A DNA stretch of 64,000 bases from Rhineura floridana (taxonomy: Eukaryota > Chordata > Lepidosauria > Squamata > Rhineuridae), in assembly GCF_030035675.1 (NCBI RefSeq), contig NC_084487.1, forward strand, positions 59,471,486-59,535,485. Reading direction: 5' to 3'. Position numbers and translations under genes: made by a program. This document shows positions 44,000-54,859 of this stretch, piece by piece; within the stretch, counting starts at the first letter, position 1, and every line of letters begins with the position of its first letter. The notes beneath the pieces were generated by a model. That model searched no databases. It saw only the letters and a program-made list of their open reading frames with translations, and was not told where the DNA came from.

Positions 44000-44773
44000 T
44001 GTGACGTCCTTCCCTGGCACCACCTGTGACGCTCTCACTTGTGGCTACCAGCAGACAGGATCATCAGGTTTATTTTTACCCTTTACAGCACTAGCACCGA
44101 TCTCAAAAGATCCCACTGCTAGGCAGCACCACCCGACACTCTGTAACCCTTTTAGCCAATAGACTGTGCCTAGTCTCTGCCTGGCTATTCCGATACCTTG
44201 TGTCAATGGGTATAGGTAATTTGTAACCCCCCCTGCAGCCCCTTGACTCTGAAGCATACAGCCCTGGGTTTCTCTGTGGGACTGGATACACTTTCCTCTG
44301 ATCCGCCGCTGCCACCATTCAATACAAACTGTTCAGCCTTGGTTACTTTGCTATTCCCCCTGGTATGTGTATCCCAGCTGAAGGAATCAGGCTTTTATTT
44401 AACCAAGAAATATTTATTAAGAATTAGAAATAACAAGATTACTTAAGGAATGTTTCACAAGCGTATGGTTTCATCTATATTCTGTTATGTACTTGACTTC
44501 TTACTAATTGCCTCAGAACTCCGACTCACTCTCAACAACAACAACAAACTCCAAACACCACCACAACCTCTCTTTCACCTCTCTCAACCTCCAACATCCA
44601 CCACCCTGATTCAACTGTCATTCTTCCATTTATACTCCCAGCCATTCAAACGCTCAGCCAATCATCCAGCATTCTACTGCTCATGTACTCCCCCTCCTCT
44701 TTCACTCCACTTACCATATGTCTTCTATATAACCAGCACTTACCATATTTACAATATAAGCAGGAACATCACA
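44000..44773 (-). repeat. solo LTR, 774 bp (retrovirus-like fossil)
   Basis: TGTGACGTCC...ACATCACA. Aligns along its length with 29788-30463: GCCAATCATCCAGCATTCTA, then CTCCCCCTCCTCTTTCACTC and CTTACCATAT are shared. Flanks TCCCT and TTCCT match at 4 of 5. Minus orientation, with no internal region beside it. Old. Confidence 0.72.
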
Positions 44774-47108
44774 TTCCTGCCTTCTGCCTCACCGGTCACT
44801 ATGGGTACTAGCCCATCTTTTCACTTGGGCATGCTGGGTGCAAGCATCCTATGTGAGAGCTAGCTGGGGTGTGAATCACCAGAGTTCAAGCATGCAGGCA
44901 GGTGTCTTGGCCACATGTGGGAAGCAGAGGAGCTGCTCATACAAATTGTCTCTAGGCTAAGATGGTTGTAAGCCACAGGAAAAAGAACGCAGAGCTCAAT
45001 CAATCTCTGTTTAATCCTTGTGGCCCACTATATTAATATGAGCTGAGAAAAATGAATGGTTTTATGAGCAAAGCAGTGCACAGCATCATTCTGAATGTGG
45101 GGTAGTCATTAAGCATCACTTGCTACATACTAGCCCATAAAATCTAAAGATAGCAAACAGCCTTCTTAAACTCATGAATGTTAGCCCTTTCCAATAAACC
45201 GGTGAGCAAAACTAGCCTTGTGTCTTATGTATTCTAACAATCAGCCATTCAACAGGTGTTGTACAATGTTGTTCGGGATTGTATACAACCTTGAATTCCT
45301 GCTCAGTTCCTTGCTTTGTTCTTGGCTTGTACTTGCATATGTATGTTCTTTCAACTCCCTAGAAAACTTTCACATGAAAAGTAGATCATTTTATCTGGGA
45401 TGGCATCCTAATTGCCTCCATTTTGGAGCAGTGATGCCAGTTTGTTGGATTGCACCCATCTTCCTAAAGTGAATATTTGAGAATCAACATTTAGAATATT
45501 TTCTTTTTTTGTTGTTATATTTTTTGCATCAGTGTTGAAAACTGGCAGTTGTTTACTCTCGTCAGATTATGAAACAACCCTTCCATTCTCCAGTGACTTA
45601 GCTCCCTAGGGGCCAGAGCAACTGCCTAGAGAGGTGTTTGTAACAAGAGGAGCCTGGAAACCCAGAAGAAAACAAATCTTTTATAGAGAGTACAGGTAAC
45701 AGTTTTTAGTGCTGTGACATGAGGAAGAAGTTTACACTTTGGAGATCTTTTCCTTCGGAAAGGACCAGACCACTTACCACTAGGCTTGGGATGGAAATAA
45801 CAGAGAGTGGTATTTGATACTAGGCCTATGCAGAGTTAGACCCATTGAAGTTGACAGATATGACTAACTCAGGTTCATTCCTTTCAGTGGGTCTACTTTG
45901 ATTAGGACTTACTTGAATACTACCCAGAATATTCTTGCAAAAAATCTATACGAGGACCAGGCATGTAGTCGTATAGGGTCTTGGGGGTCGTAGACCCGTT
46001 ACTATTTTGGGAGCAGGGTCCCAGCCAGGTCCCTATGTATGAGCTAATCAGTATGAAAGGGGAGTGTATTAGCCACTGAGAAGAGATCCTTTGGGGCTGA
46101 TTGGAACCAGCCAGAGTGAAAGGAGGTGAGTCAGTCACTGAGAAGACTCTTTTCAGTAGCTAACACACAGCCTTCTTGTTCATGCTGATTGGCTTCTGTG
46201 GACATCTTCTGTAATGGAGTGTGGACTTGCAAGATGACACAGAGAGCAAGGAAGATGAGGGCATGGCTGTGGGGGATGTGGCATGACTATCATGAAGGGG
46301 CCCTGAACTTCTGAGTTTGCCACTACGCTTCTGAGAAGGACAATATCTTCATAGGAATCGACCCAAATGCCCCCTAATAGCAAGCAAGATTTTGCTTTAA
46401 CTTTTTATCAGGCTGGAGGGGGGAAAAGCTGGGAGTGGAGGGGCTGCTCCCCAAGTATGCAGTTGTAAGAATGTAAGAGGAGCTGGAATGTAAGAGGAAT
46501 TTTGCAGAGAGACTTGGATTAGCATCTGAAGGTTGGAAAACACACCCAGGACTATTAGAACCAAGCAAAAAGTAAAAATGGATGATCCCCCCCCACCTCC
46601 ATTTCTGAAAAACTAAAATCTAATAGTTACTCAGTTCTACCTCAATCTCTAATTGAAACATACTCTTGTGGGGCAGAGAACAATTATAAAGAGCAACACA
46701 GAAGCCTTTAGATTAGCAAAACTGGAGATTAATTAATTTTTAGATAATACACTAAGAAAAAGAAGAAGAGTTAATAGGGTCTAAATTAGAGGGCATTACC
46801 TAGTCTTCATCTCTTCCTCCCCATGTAAGTGCTACACAGACATTAGTGGTTACATAGGTTCAAAGGACTGGAGCACCACATATTTATGTGCAGGGGATAT
46901 CATGTATCTCCCATGCAGCTCTATACTACAGTATAAAGGGGAATGGATTACACTCAATGTGACAGGTTCCAGGTTTCAAGTCAACTCAAGTTGCCTACCT
47001 ACTGAAGTCCTTACGTACTCTTTCCCCTAATTAAAAAGAGAGAGAGAGAAAGAAGTCTGGAGATTTCACAACTTATTTCCAGTTTTCATTTCTCAACATC
47101 TTCTGGAG
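44774..47108. other. intergenic, MITE and unassigned repeats, no gene
   Basis: 45810-45925 is a family B palindromic MITE (TAGACCCATTGAAGTTGACA ... CAGTGGGTCTACTTTGATTA). 45950-46170 looks repeat-like but unclassified. The short coding-like frames here carry no domain. Confidence 0.5.
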
Positions 47109-47613
47109 CAGGGGTCACCAACGTGGTGCCATAGGCACCAGTATGCCCACCGTATTTCCTATAATACCCACAAAAGGTCCCAGTTTCCTCAAAAATCCAT
47201 ACTGCATGACAGACTGTGTGTTCTTTTTACTCAATTCCCATTTACACTGCCTCAGCCTATCACACCTTGAACATGCACCCTTAAACATGTCCATATTTTA
47301 TTGGATGCCAGGACTGGGCACCCAGCCTCCTCTTCTGAATGGTGGAGAGGTGCAAAGAGCTTCTCTCTATGAGCAAGCATAGTGGTGGCTAGTGTAGACA
47401 CCTTTTTCCATTGATGGGGAGCACACCTGCACCATTTTCTAACCTTGACTCTTTTCTTGCTCTTTCAGATGTGGCAGCCATTTTGTGTCATGCCCCCCAT
47501 GGCAGCCATTTTGTCCCATGCCCCCCCTTTGTAGCCACTTTGTGACTGGCACCCACAGCACTTTCTCAACATTCCAAATGTGCCCACTGGCTCAAAAAGG
47601 TTGGCAACTCCTG
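47109..47613. mobile_element. hAT non-autonomous element, 505 bp
   Basis: Ends CAGGGGTCACCAACGTGG and AAAAAGGTTGGCAACTCCTG are imperfect inverted repeats of a common hAT terminus. Flanks TTCTGGAG (47101-47108) and TTTTGGAC (47614-47621) agree at 6 of 8. No transposase frame. Confidence 0.75.
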
Positions 47614-47744
47614 TTTTGGACTATAGATCAAATTGGACTCACAGTTTTAGAGTTGAAATATATTTCTCTAACAGGCTTGATGACTCTTATCAATGACAAC
47701 TGAGAACACCTAGGGCAGCCTCTCTCCGGTAGATAATAAGAAGC

Positions 47745-47753
47745 AAGCAAGAA

Positions 47754-47785
<32 letters not shown>

Positions 47786-47880
47786 TTTTATTTTTCAGCC
47801 GCCTATCTGTCCGGGTTAGGGACACTCTAGGCGACGAACAACAAGAATAAAAACAATACATGTAGATCAACATAATCAAA
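47745..47880 (-). mobile_element. L2-type LINE 3' tail
   Basis: Minus-strand reading TTGTTCGTCGCCTAGAGTGT, then CCCTAACCCGGACAGATAGG and CGGCTGAAAAATAAAATTTA, ending in (TTA)n. Typical squamate L2 3' end. Confidence 0.6.
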
Positions 47881-48669
47881 TTTTAAGCTAAAAAACCATT
47901 CAAACAATACATGTTGATTAAACAATAGACCGTTGCTGAAAATTCCAGGATCCTCTAAGCCTTTCAAGCAAACTAGAAACTTTTGGCTTAGGTCAGGTTG
48001 GGGGTTGGAGTGTCACAGGTGTTTTATATTAAATCCAGATCCATACTCCTACATTCCCTGTTTTGTTGTCTCTTTGTTGCTAAGCTGATAGCGCTCCAAA
48101 GATATAGATGAGGCATATCCTAAGATCCTACAACATACTATGCCTCACTGGGGTGGATAATATGTGTTAGCAATATATCCCACTGATTCCCATATATATC
48201 ATTCGTACTTGTTATAAAGAGGAGCTGTACAGACTGATGGTATTGCAGTCTGCCCCATTGTTACTGACCTAGCTCAGAAGGGATGCTTCAGAGTAACTAG
48301 GTTCGCTGTGACTATTACTCTGATTGTTATATGTTCAGTCGAGGCCTGCTGGGGTACATTCCTTTCAGGCAATCCCCTGCCGCTTAGCTGATTCATTTAT
48401 CATCATGCAGACCACACACACAAATACAAAAGTTCCTGGCAGTATACACTTCCTCTCTCTCTCCTTCATCCACTGTTTACTAAAGGGGCGGGGGAAACGA
48501 AACACAATGAAATGATTTTTAAAGAAGCTGATTCCTGGGACAGCACAATCGTCCTGCTGGCTCCCACACATGCTTCCATTATGAGGGAACAAGATATTGT
48601 ATGATTAGTGTTTGATGTGAGCTAGCGTTCTTTGGGTGGTAAAGAGGGTGGGCATGGAGTAAAAGGAAC

Positions 48670-48701
<32 letters not shown>

Positions 48702-49166
48702 GAGTGTAGCACACTATTTATGTTGTTTTTTATGTTGCTGTTAAATATTTTTGCCTGGGAATGGTATATGGCTGAAAAGCCAGTCAAAATAAAGGAGAAG
48801 TGCTCCACCCTGGCCTTTCCGGTCAGGAGCTCCCAGGCACCTCTCGTTCTGTTTTCAACATTAATCATTGTCATCATGGCATTTTGGGTGCCGTTCAAAA
48901 GCCAAATCCAGATAATGATGTTGGTGCCCCTCCAGAGGGCAAAAATTCAGGTGCACTCACTTTGCCAACAAGAGCACCTTCCCTACTAGACCACATCTTT
49001 GGTGTTTACTCCAATGCATGGAAATCCTTTTTCCTCTCCCTGCCCTTTGCAACACGTAACAAAATGGAGATGAATGGGCCCTTTCCCCGCAAATCAAGGC
49101 CTTAGGGCTGAACTTTGTACCAAATGACTGATGTTGAGGATTTTGGGCTGTTGACTTTGCCTGTAC
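47881..49166. other. intergenic, microsatellite, no gene
   Basis: (TG)n of about 14 units at 48670-48697. The remainder has no recognisable gene. The 105-codon frame at 48672-48989 starts inside the microsatellite and is not credible. Confidence 0.55.
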
Positions 49167-49354
49167 ATAGATAAAAACATACTGAGTCAGACTATTGGCC
49201 CATCTAGCTCAGTATTGCCAGCACTGACTGGCAGCAGCTCTCCAGGGTTTCAAATGGGGGATATTCCCAGGCCTACCTGGAGGTGCCAGGGATTGAAACT
49301 GGGACCTTCTGTATGCAAAGCAGATGCTCTGCCACTGAGCTACAGCCTTTCCCC
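49167..49354 (-). mobile_element. tRNA-derived SINE, near full length
   Basis: Reverse of the 3422 SINE: CATACTGAGTCAGACTATTG ... CAGTATTGCCAGCACTGACTGGCAGC in parts, then CCAGGGATTGAAACTGGGAC and GCCACTGAGCTACAGCCTTT. Confidence 0.85.
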
Positions 49355-49525
49355 ACTCACACATCACTGGGATTTGCAGACACTCCAACTCTTCCCATTT
49401 ACCAGGGGATTTCCTTATTTTCTGCTCCCTGGTAAATCAGTGTCCCCGTTTTTGCCTTTGATGGATATTTTGGTCATACCTTTTTAAAAAGGGCTAGAAT
49501 AAATATTACAATTTCCAGGGGGCGG

Positions 49526-50169
49526 TGTCATGGGCCCCATGGAGAATGCTTGGCAGGATTGGAAGAATAGGGAGGGTTTGTCAATGTTACAGAGGGGGCT
49601 GGAGAAATCACGGGGGAAGTGTTTCCAGAAACCTCTGGCAGTTCTGTGCCTAGTGAGTCTGCTAATGTCAGTCACCCCCTTTTACCTGTGACAGAACTAG
49701 AAGAATCCTCACTGGCACCCAGCCCAGACTTAGCTTTTGAACAGATACTCTAATGAAGCGACTGGACTCTTCCAGATAGAATGAGGATTGTTTGTCAGAC
49801 CCTGAAATAGCAGTTTCTCTTAGGTTGTGCAGACTGGAGAAAAGAGGACTTCAGTTAAAGCAATTCACATCTCTTCCCAGGAGAAGTCCCCACCTTGCAC
49901 CTAAATCTGGAAAGCGCTAGATTTAACTCAGGCAAGTAAAGTGCCTGCCCACCTCTCTTTTATTTAGTGTCTGGGTGTGACAACTCTCCAGCTGCTTCCA
50001 TGCCTAGTTTGCACCTATTCTGTATCCTCGTATGCTTCATATGTTTTGATGCTTCATCCCTGTGCTGACTGCTGCAATAAAGTCTTATGCAAAACCCAGT
50101 CTTTGGGTCCTGAGTCTGCTTCTCTGGTCAGGAGCTAGGACAGGAGGGTAGCTGTGATAGTGTGTTACA
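49526..50169 (+). repeat. possible solo LTR
   Basis: A late AATAAA (GCTGCAATAAAGTCTTATGC, near 50080) is followed about 20 bp on by TCTTTGGGTCCTGAGTCTGC and an end GTGTTACA. That arrangement is typical of the R-U5 part of a retroviral-type LTR. The start (TGTCATGGGCC) is a guess and no target duplication is clear. Confidence 0.38.
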
Positions 50170-51771
50170 GCAAAAACAACAGTGCAATCCTAAACATGCA
50201 CACTCAGAAGTAAGCCCCATTTGGTTCAAAAGAACTTAGTCTCAGGTGAATATTGTTAGAAGTGTGACAAGAGCAACTCCCGTTTGGTCCTCTTTGCGTG
50301 GGGAGAGAGAGTCTTCATAGCTAGCAAGGCTGCCACTGACCTGCGCTTATCTTTTCTGTCTGTCTTCCTGCCCTGAAAACTGATATGTCTCAGGGAGCTA
50401 TTCACACCTCTGACTCACCTTCCTGTTTCTCTCTCCTCTGCTGACCACCTAAGGAGAAGGAGCCATGTTCTCTTAGTCTCCCCTCCTCTAGCACGAGGGG
50501 CAATGTCCAGGCATGGTCATTGCAGCTTCCACCTTAGTCAGCTAGACAGAAATAGCACCTTTCCTATCCAGTATGTATTTCTACTAATCAAGTAGTCTTG
50601 TCTTATTTTGAAACCAAGTCTAAGTCAGAGTGATTTAAAGCAAGGTAAAAGCTTGCTTTCTCTCAGGTAAAATCACACCCATGCAGCACAGAGCACTGAG
50701 CAAGCTACACTAAGCTCAGCTCTGCCAATTTACTAAATTGCTAATGGGTCTACCAGCCATTGGAGATCCCCACAAATATAGGACTGCAGCCTTACAGCAC
50801 AATAATCTGCATATCTACTAAGAAATAAGCCCTGCTGCACGAAGTGGCACTTACTCCCAGGTAAGAGTGTCTAAAATGGCTGCCTTGAAGGCCTAATATA
50901 TTTATTGTGGCATGATTGTGTATTGTGGAGTGGGGAACCTGTGGTCCTCTGGATGTTGCTGGTCTACAATTTCCATCATCCCTGACCTGTGGCTATTCTG
51001 GCTGGGATAATGGGAGTGGAAGTTCCACAACATCCAGAGGGCCACGGCTTCCCTATCCTTGGTCAGAGCTTGGAAAGGTTACTTTTTTGAGCTACAACTC
51101 CCATCAGCCCCAGCCAGCAAAGTAACTTTTCCAAGCTCTGCTTGGTGTAGTGAAATTGATTCTGTGAGTGCAACTGGAATCAATACACAAGACTCTTTGC
51201 GATCTCAGAACTATTGTGCTCTTACATGTTCTGTTTTAAACATTCTTAAAATGTTGGGTGCTCCCAGTCCCAGACGACCTGTTTATTGGGAATTCATCAC
51301 AATTTGTTTGCAGGCAAAATAGATAACGTTGGCTATTTAATGAACATTAATTGCAATTTGTTTGCGGGGAGGTTAGATGATGTTGCATCAAAGCAAGTGT
51401 TATCCCCTACTTCCCAGTGCATTTCCCCTTCCTCTTCATTATCACAAAAAGTCCCAGTCTTTGGGGGAAGTGGGTTTGTTGCACAGGACCTCCCAATCAG
51501 CTATAATTGTGCAACCTGAATTTGCCAGTATGTGATTGATTTCCCCCCACAAAATAGCAGCCAATATGAAAGCACCCACTGACACACGCACACCCATGCA
51601 GAAGACCAAAAGTAGTTAAATAAGAAATGGCAATTGTTATGGTGGTCATTTTCTTTACACATCTCCAGAGAGGAGGCTATTGTGGGTTAAAACAGCAGAG
51701 CAAGAAAAGATCCTTCAGCAGTATGCAATTGTGGGGAAAAGGGCACCATTTTTGGGGGGGGGAGGGAGACG
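50170..51771. other. intergenic with MITEs, no gene
   Basis: 50180-50255 and 50790-50870 are TGCAATCC-family MITE pieces. 50926-51058 is a family C hAT MITE (GTGGGGAACCTGTGGTCCTC ... AGGGCCACGGCTTCC). 51065-51139 is a second, shortened one with arms AGAGCTTGGAAAGGTTACTT and AAGTAACTTTTCCAAGCTCT. 50258-50720 may be another LTR-like repeat. 51340-51510 resembles the text at 11870-12010 in reverse order of words (GATGTTGCATCAAAGCAAGTG), an unclassified repeat. Confidence 0.55.
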
Positions 51772-51872
51772 GAGGAAGGGCCGTAGCTCAGTGGCAAAGC
51801 ATCTGCTTTGCATTCAGGTCCCAGGCTCAGTCCCTGACATCTCCAGGTAACTTTCCCTGCCTGAAACCAGCA
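51772..51872 (+). mobile_element. tRNA-derived SINE head
   Basis: GGAAGGGCCGTAGCTCAGTG (A box), then CAGTCCCTGACATCTCCAGG and CCTGCCTGAAACC. Truncated after the head. Confidence 0.8.
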
Positions 51873-52479
51873 ACTGCATCAGAAAAAAAAAATAGGTGGA
51901 GGGGACAGACACCAGAAAAAACTCCTGGGCAAAGTATATTTCTTGGTGAGTAAAATATACTAGGTAGGAGTGAGTTCCTTGTTTGCGAGTGCTTGCCCCC
52001 TCCTCGCATCGTCCCTGCCTGGAGAGGGATTGCCCCTCAGTGTAAACAAGGTAGATATATATATCTTGATATAAGGTAGCCCTCTATGTGCTTCACTGCT
52101 CCTCCAGCAATCATCCCTGAAATGAGAAAAAGCCCAAGTCCGTTAAGATGGTCCCTATTTCCATCGTGCAATGTTGGATGGAAGGCATCTCGGGTAGGAA
52201 AAAGCCGAGAACCTGTTCCCAGCGTGACCCAGGACGCTTGCATCAAACTGGTTTAGCAATGAGACTGTGAGCAGGTTGTAGGTCTATTATACCTGCACAA
52301 CTGATATGCATGCAGCCCTTAGAATCTGCAGCAGAAACAACAAGGAGTCCTGTGGCGCCTTAATGACTAACACATTTGTTTATTAGGACTCAAGCTTCCG
52401 TGGACTGCAGCTCCCTTCGCTGGAAGCATGCATTCGCAATGCGCTGTGTTCGCCTCCCGTACCACTTCGCACTCACGCC
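51873..52479. other. intergenic, repeat remnant before the promoter block
   Basis: 52330-52432 carries the widespread text CAAGGAGTCCTGTGGCGCCT, then TAATGACTAACACATTTGTT and AGCTTCCGTGGACTGCAGCT. This is a dispersed repeat found in reptiles whose class I cannot settle. No gene. Confidence 0.5.
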
Positions 52480-54450
52480 TGTTTTTAGAAATGGTGTTTT
52501 ACTTGGAAGCAAGAGCGATTTGAACTGCAAGTGGCGCTTGCTTCGGAGCAAACATGGACGGGACCGCGCTCCACCGGGGGCTCGCCCAAGGCCCCTTGAG
52601 GAAAGGGGGCAGAGGATAGGGCTTTAACAGAATGCCTCTCTCCACGCGCTGCGCCAACTTCCTGGGTCCCGTTGGTCTTCTTGTGTTGGACGTCACTCGG
52701 TGGGGAAATGGGTTAATATGTGGGAATTGTTCCTTTGGAAGCCTAGGAAGGGTTAATAGGAAGAAAAGCAACGGGGGGGGGGGGAGAAACTCTCCCGGCC
52801 TCGATTTCAGACTGTGGGAACAATGGGCAATAATGATTAAAGCGCCAGCAGCCACCCTTGCAAATGCCAAACGGCTTTCTCCGCTACGCTACACATTAAC
52901 TCCGGCCCACGCTTCGCGCTAATGAAAAGCCGGCTCCTTCTTCCACAATTAAGTATGCTAGCCCAGAGGGAAGAATAAAATCTGTGGCTCGCGGAGCAAG
53001 TCAGCGCGCTTTCTCTTTTTCTGACTTTTTGAGGTCACCGGCACGACCGGTCTTTTCGGCGAGTCTCCCGACTCTTTGAGCGCTTCTGTGCGCGCCCGCG
53101 CGTGTACCCGCATGCGTTATTGCTAGTATACGTGTTTGTTGCGGGGGGAAAAACGTGTTTGTGTGCGGATAAGAAAAGAGACCGTTTCACCTACGTAAAG
53201 ATGCGTGAAAAGGGTTCCCTAACGCTTGCAAAATGCATCCCCGCCTCTTCAAGGAAGGCATTTCATTTTCATCAGCGCTGCAATGATTACACAAAGGGGG
53301 GGGTTTCCAAAAAGTTCATTCACATCAACACAAATACAGTAGAGCTCACAGGAGGAAATGCGCGGCAGTGAAGTGCCCTTAAGGAGCGCGCTCGTGTAGC
53401 GAAAACACGAAGACTGAGAGGGCGCCTTTTGTTCTTGCTCTAATTGGACTATTTGTTGTGTAATCGAGGGGCTGCTCTGCGTGAGCTTTAACAGAAGGAA
53501 ACTCGAGCCCCAGACGCGCGGCTCTAGCGGTTGTGTGTCTTCCCCTCTAACTCCCTTTCCTCCCCCCGCTTCCTTTCCCTCCTTCCTCCCGCTGAGCTGC
53601 TGTTGCCGCCTGTTTGCACTCGGCTTATCCGGAGCGGAAATTCCTTTCCGTTTTTGTGAATGACAAACTCATTAACAATTCATCAACACAACCTGTTCCA
53701 GCCGGCCCGTCTCCACGGCAACGGGCCTTCCGCGAGCGCTGATTGGCTGAGCGAGAGAATGTATCCATTGAGACGTTCCGTGTTTGTATCCATTGAGGAA
53801 CTGCCTGGGGGAGAGAGTGAGTGAGTGAAAAGAGTGTGCAGGGCTGATTAAAAGGGACAGACATTGATCACATCAAGAAGACTTGGGAGAAGGAGGAAGA
53901 AGAAAAGAGGAGGAGATTGGGGGCGTGAAGCATGATGTGAGAAGCAGGAACCCAGGCGACGGGAAGCTGCATACGGGAGAGACAGGCAAAGCAGTCACGC
54001 AAGGCACCAGTGTAGGGTTCCTCTGTCGCTAGCTGTATACTGAAATGCACTTCCTTTTGCTGTGCGGAAGAAAGGCGTCCAAGCCCATTTAACTGGATTT
54101 TATTACCGGGGTAGGGGAGAACCAGCGCTTAGGTTAGGGAGTTTCATTCAGGGCTTCATTGACAATAAATAAATAAGAGGGGGTCCTAATAGCCCGAGAG
54201 CGCTCTCGGCTCGCAACGCAGAGCTGCACTGTTGGGTCGGCGCTTCACTTCTTCCCGCTGGGGGTTCAACGAAGGCAGGGGAAGAGCGCGGTCTGAGTTT
54301 GGAGGCCGGGTTGAGCCTCGTTTCCGCGGCAGCCCCCGGGTGGCGGGTGTCGTGCGCCCGCTTTCCTTTGCCCTGCTCTGGTGGTTTGCGTGGCCCTTGC
54401 GAGAGGGGCGGCTTCCGAAGCACCCCACGGCCCCCCCTCCGGCTTCCCTC
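52480..54450 (+). promoter_or_regulatory. DUSP6: DUSP6 upstream region and 5' UTR, CpG-rich
   Basis: CpG density rises from about 52.4 kb and stays high into exon 1, in sharp contrast with the repeat-laden DNA to the left. Almost no repeats are recognisable from 52480 to 56530, as expected for a regulated developmental promoter. The transcript probably starts in the 53.85-53.95 kb interval, giving a 5' UTR of about 500-600 bp. No ATG opens an upstream frame into the CDS; the open frame from 54232 begins at TTG. Confidence 0.75.
53621..53870 (+). promoter_or_regulatory. DUSP6: DUSP6 core promoter motif cluster
   Basis: In order: an ETS cluster in TCCGGAGCGGAAATTCC plus TTTCCG (53628-53650); an RFX X-box GTCTCCACGGCAAC (53709-53722), a perfect fit to RYYNYY-N2-RRNRAC; an inverted CCAAT box (ATTGG, 53742-53746); two exact copies of GTATCCATTGAG (53761-53772 and 53786-53797); and a TATA-like TTAAAAG (53848-53854). 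ETS sites mediate ERK feedback on DUSP6 in other vertebrates. The other factor assignments are inference from motif match. Confidence 0.6.
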
Positions 54451-54859
54451 ATGCTAGATACGCTCAGACCCGCCGTTCCTCCTTTCGTGTCGGACATGGC
54501 GATCTGTAAGACGGTGGCGTGGCTCAACGAGCAGCTGGAGCTGGGCAACGAGCGCCTGCTGCTGCTGGACTGTCGCCCGCAGGAGCTGTACGAGTCTTCG
54601 CACATCGAGTCGGCCATCAACGTGGCCCTGCCGGGCATCATGCTGCGGCGGCTGCAGAAGGGCAACCTGCCCCTCCGCTCCCTCTTCGCCAGCGGCGAGG
54701 AGGAGCGCGAGAAGTTCGTTCGCCGCTGCGGAACCGACACCGTCGTCCTCTACGACGAGAGCAGCAGCGACTGGAACGAGAACACGGCCGGGGACTCCGT
54801 CCTGGGGCTGCTGCTCAAGCGCCTGAAAGACGACGGCTGCAAGGCCTTCTATCTGGAAG
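54451..54859 (+). CDS. DUSP6: DUSP6 (MKP-3) coding exon 1
   Basis: DUSP6 is a cytoplasmic dual-specificity phosphatase that removes phosphate from Thr and Tyr of ERK1/2 and limits FGF/RAS-ERK signalling. Exon 1 encodes residues 1-136 and one base of the next codon: most of the rhodanese/CDC25-homology domain. The kinase-interaction motif appears as [15 protein letters not shown], with Arg66-Arg67 (human 64-65). The start at MLDTLRP aligns with mammalian MIDTLRP. Its context (CTC before ATG) is weak. Met16 (ATG 54496) has G at -3 and +4. Compared with human, two extra residues lie near the N-terminus and one near LFASGEEER. Donor AG|GTGAGG at 54860. Confidence 0.99.

Noticed and set aside
29788-44773. 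The two TGTGA...TCACA LTRs as ends of one provirus
   Set aside because: They are 13.5 kb apart, differ in length and sequence, each has its own flanking duplication, and the DNA between holds unrelated insertions and no retroviral genes.
48670-48989. 105-residue protein starting in a (TG)n run
   Set aside because: The start lies in a microsatellite (MCVCVCVCE) and the remainder has no similarity that I recognise.
54232-54450. N-terminal extension of DUSP6
   Set aside because: The open frame upstream of 54451 starts at TTG, has no ATG, and the family start MxDTLRP is at 54451.
54186-54740. 184-residue antisense and 114-residue alternative-frame proteins over DUSP6 exon 1
   Set aside because: Long open frames are expected by chance opposite GC-rich, highly constrained coding DNA. 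Their R/S/P/A-rich composition fits that, and no domain is seen.
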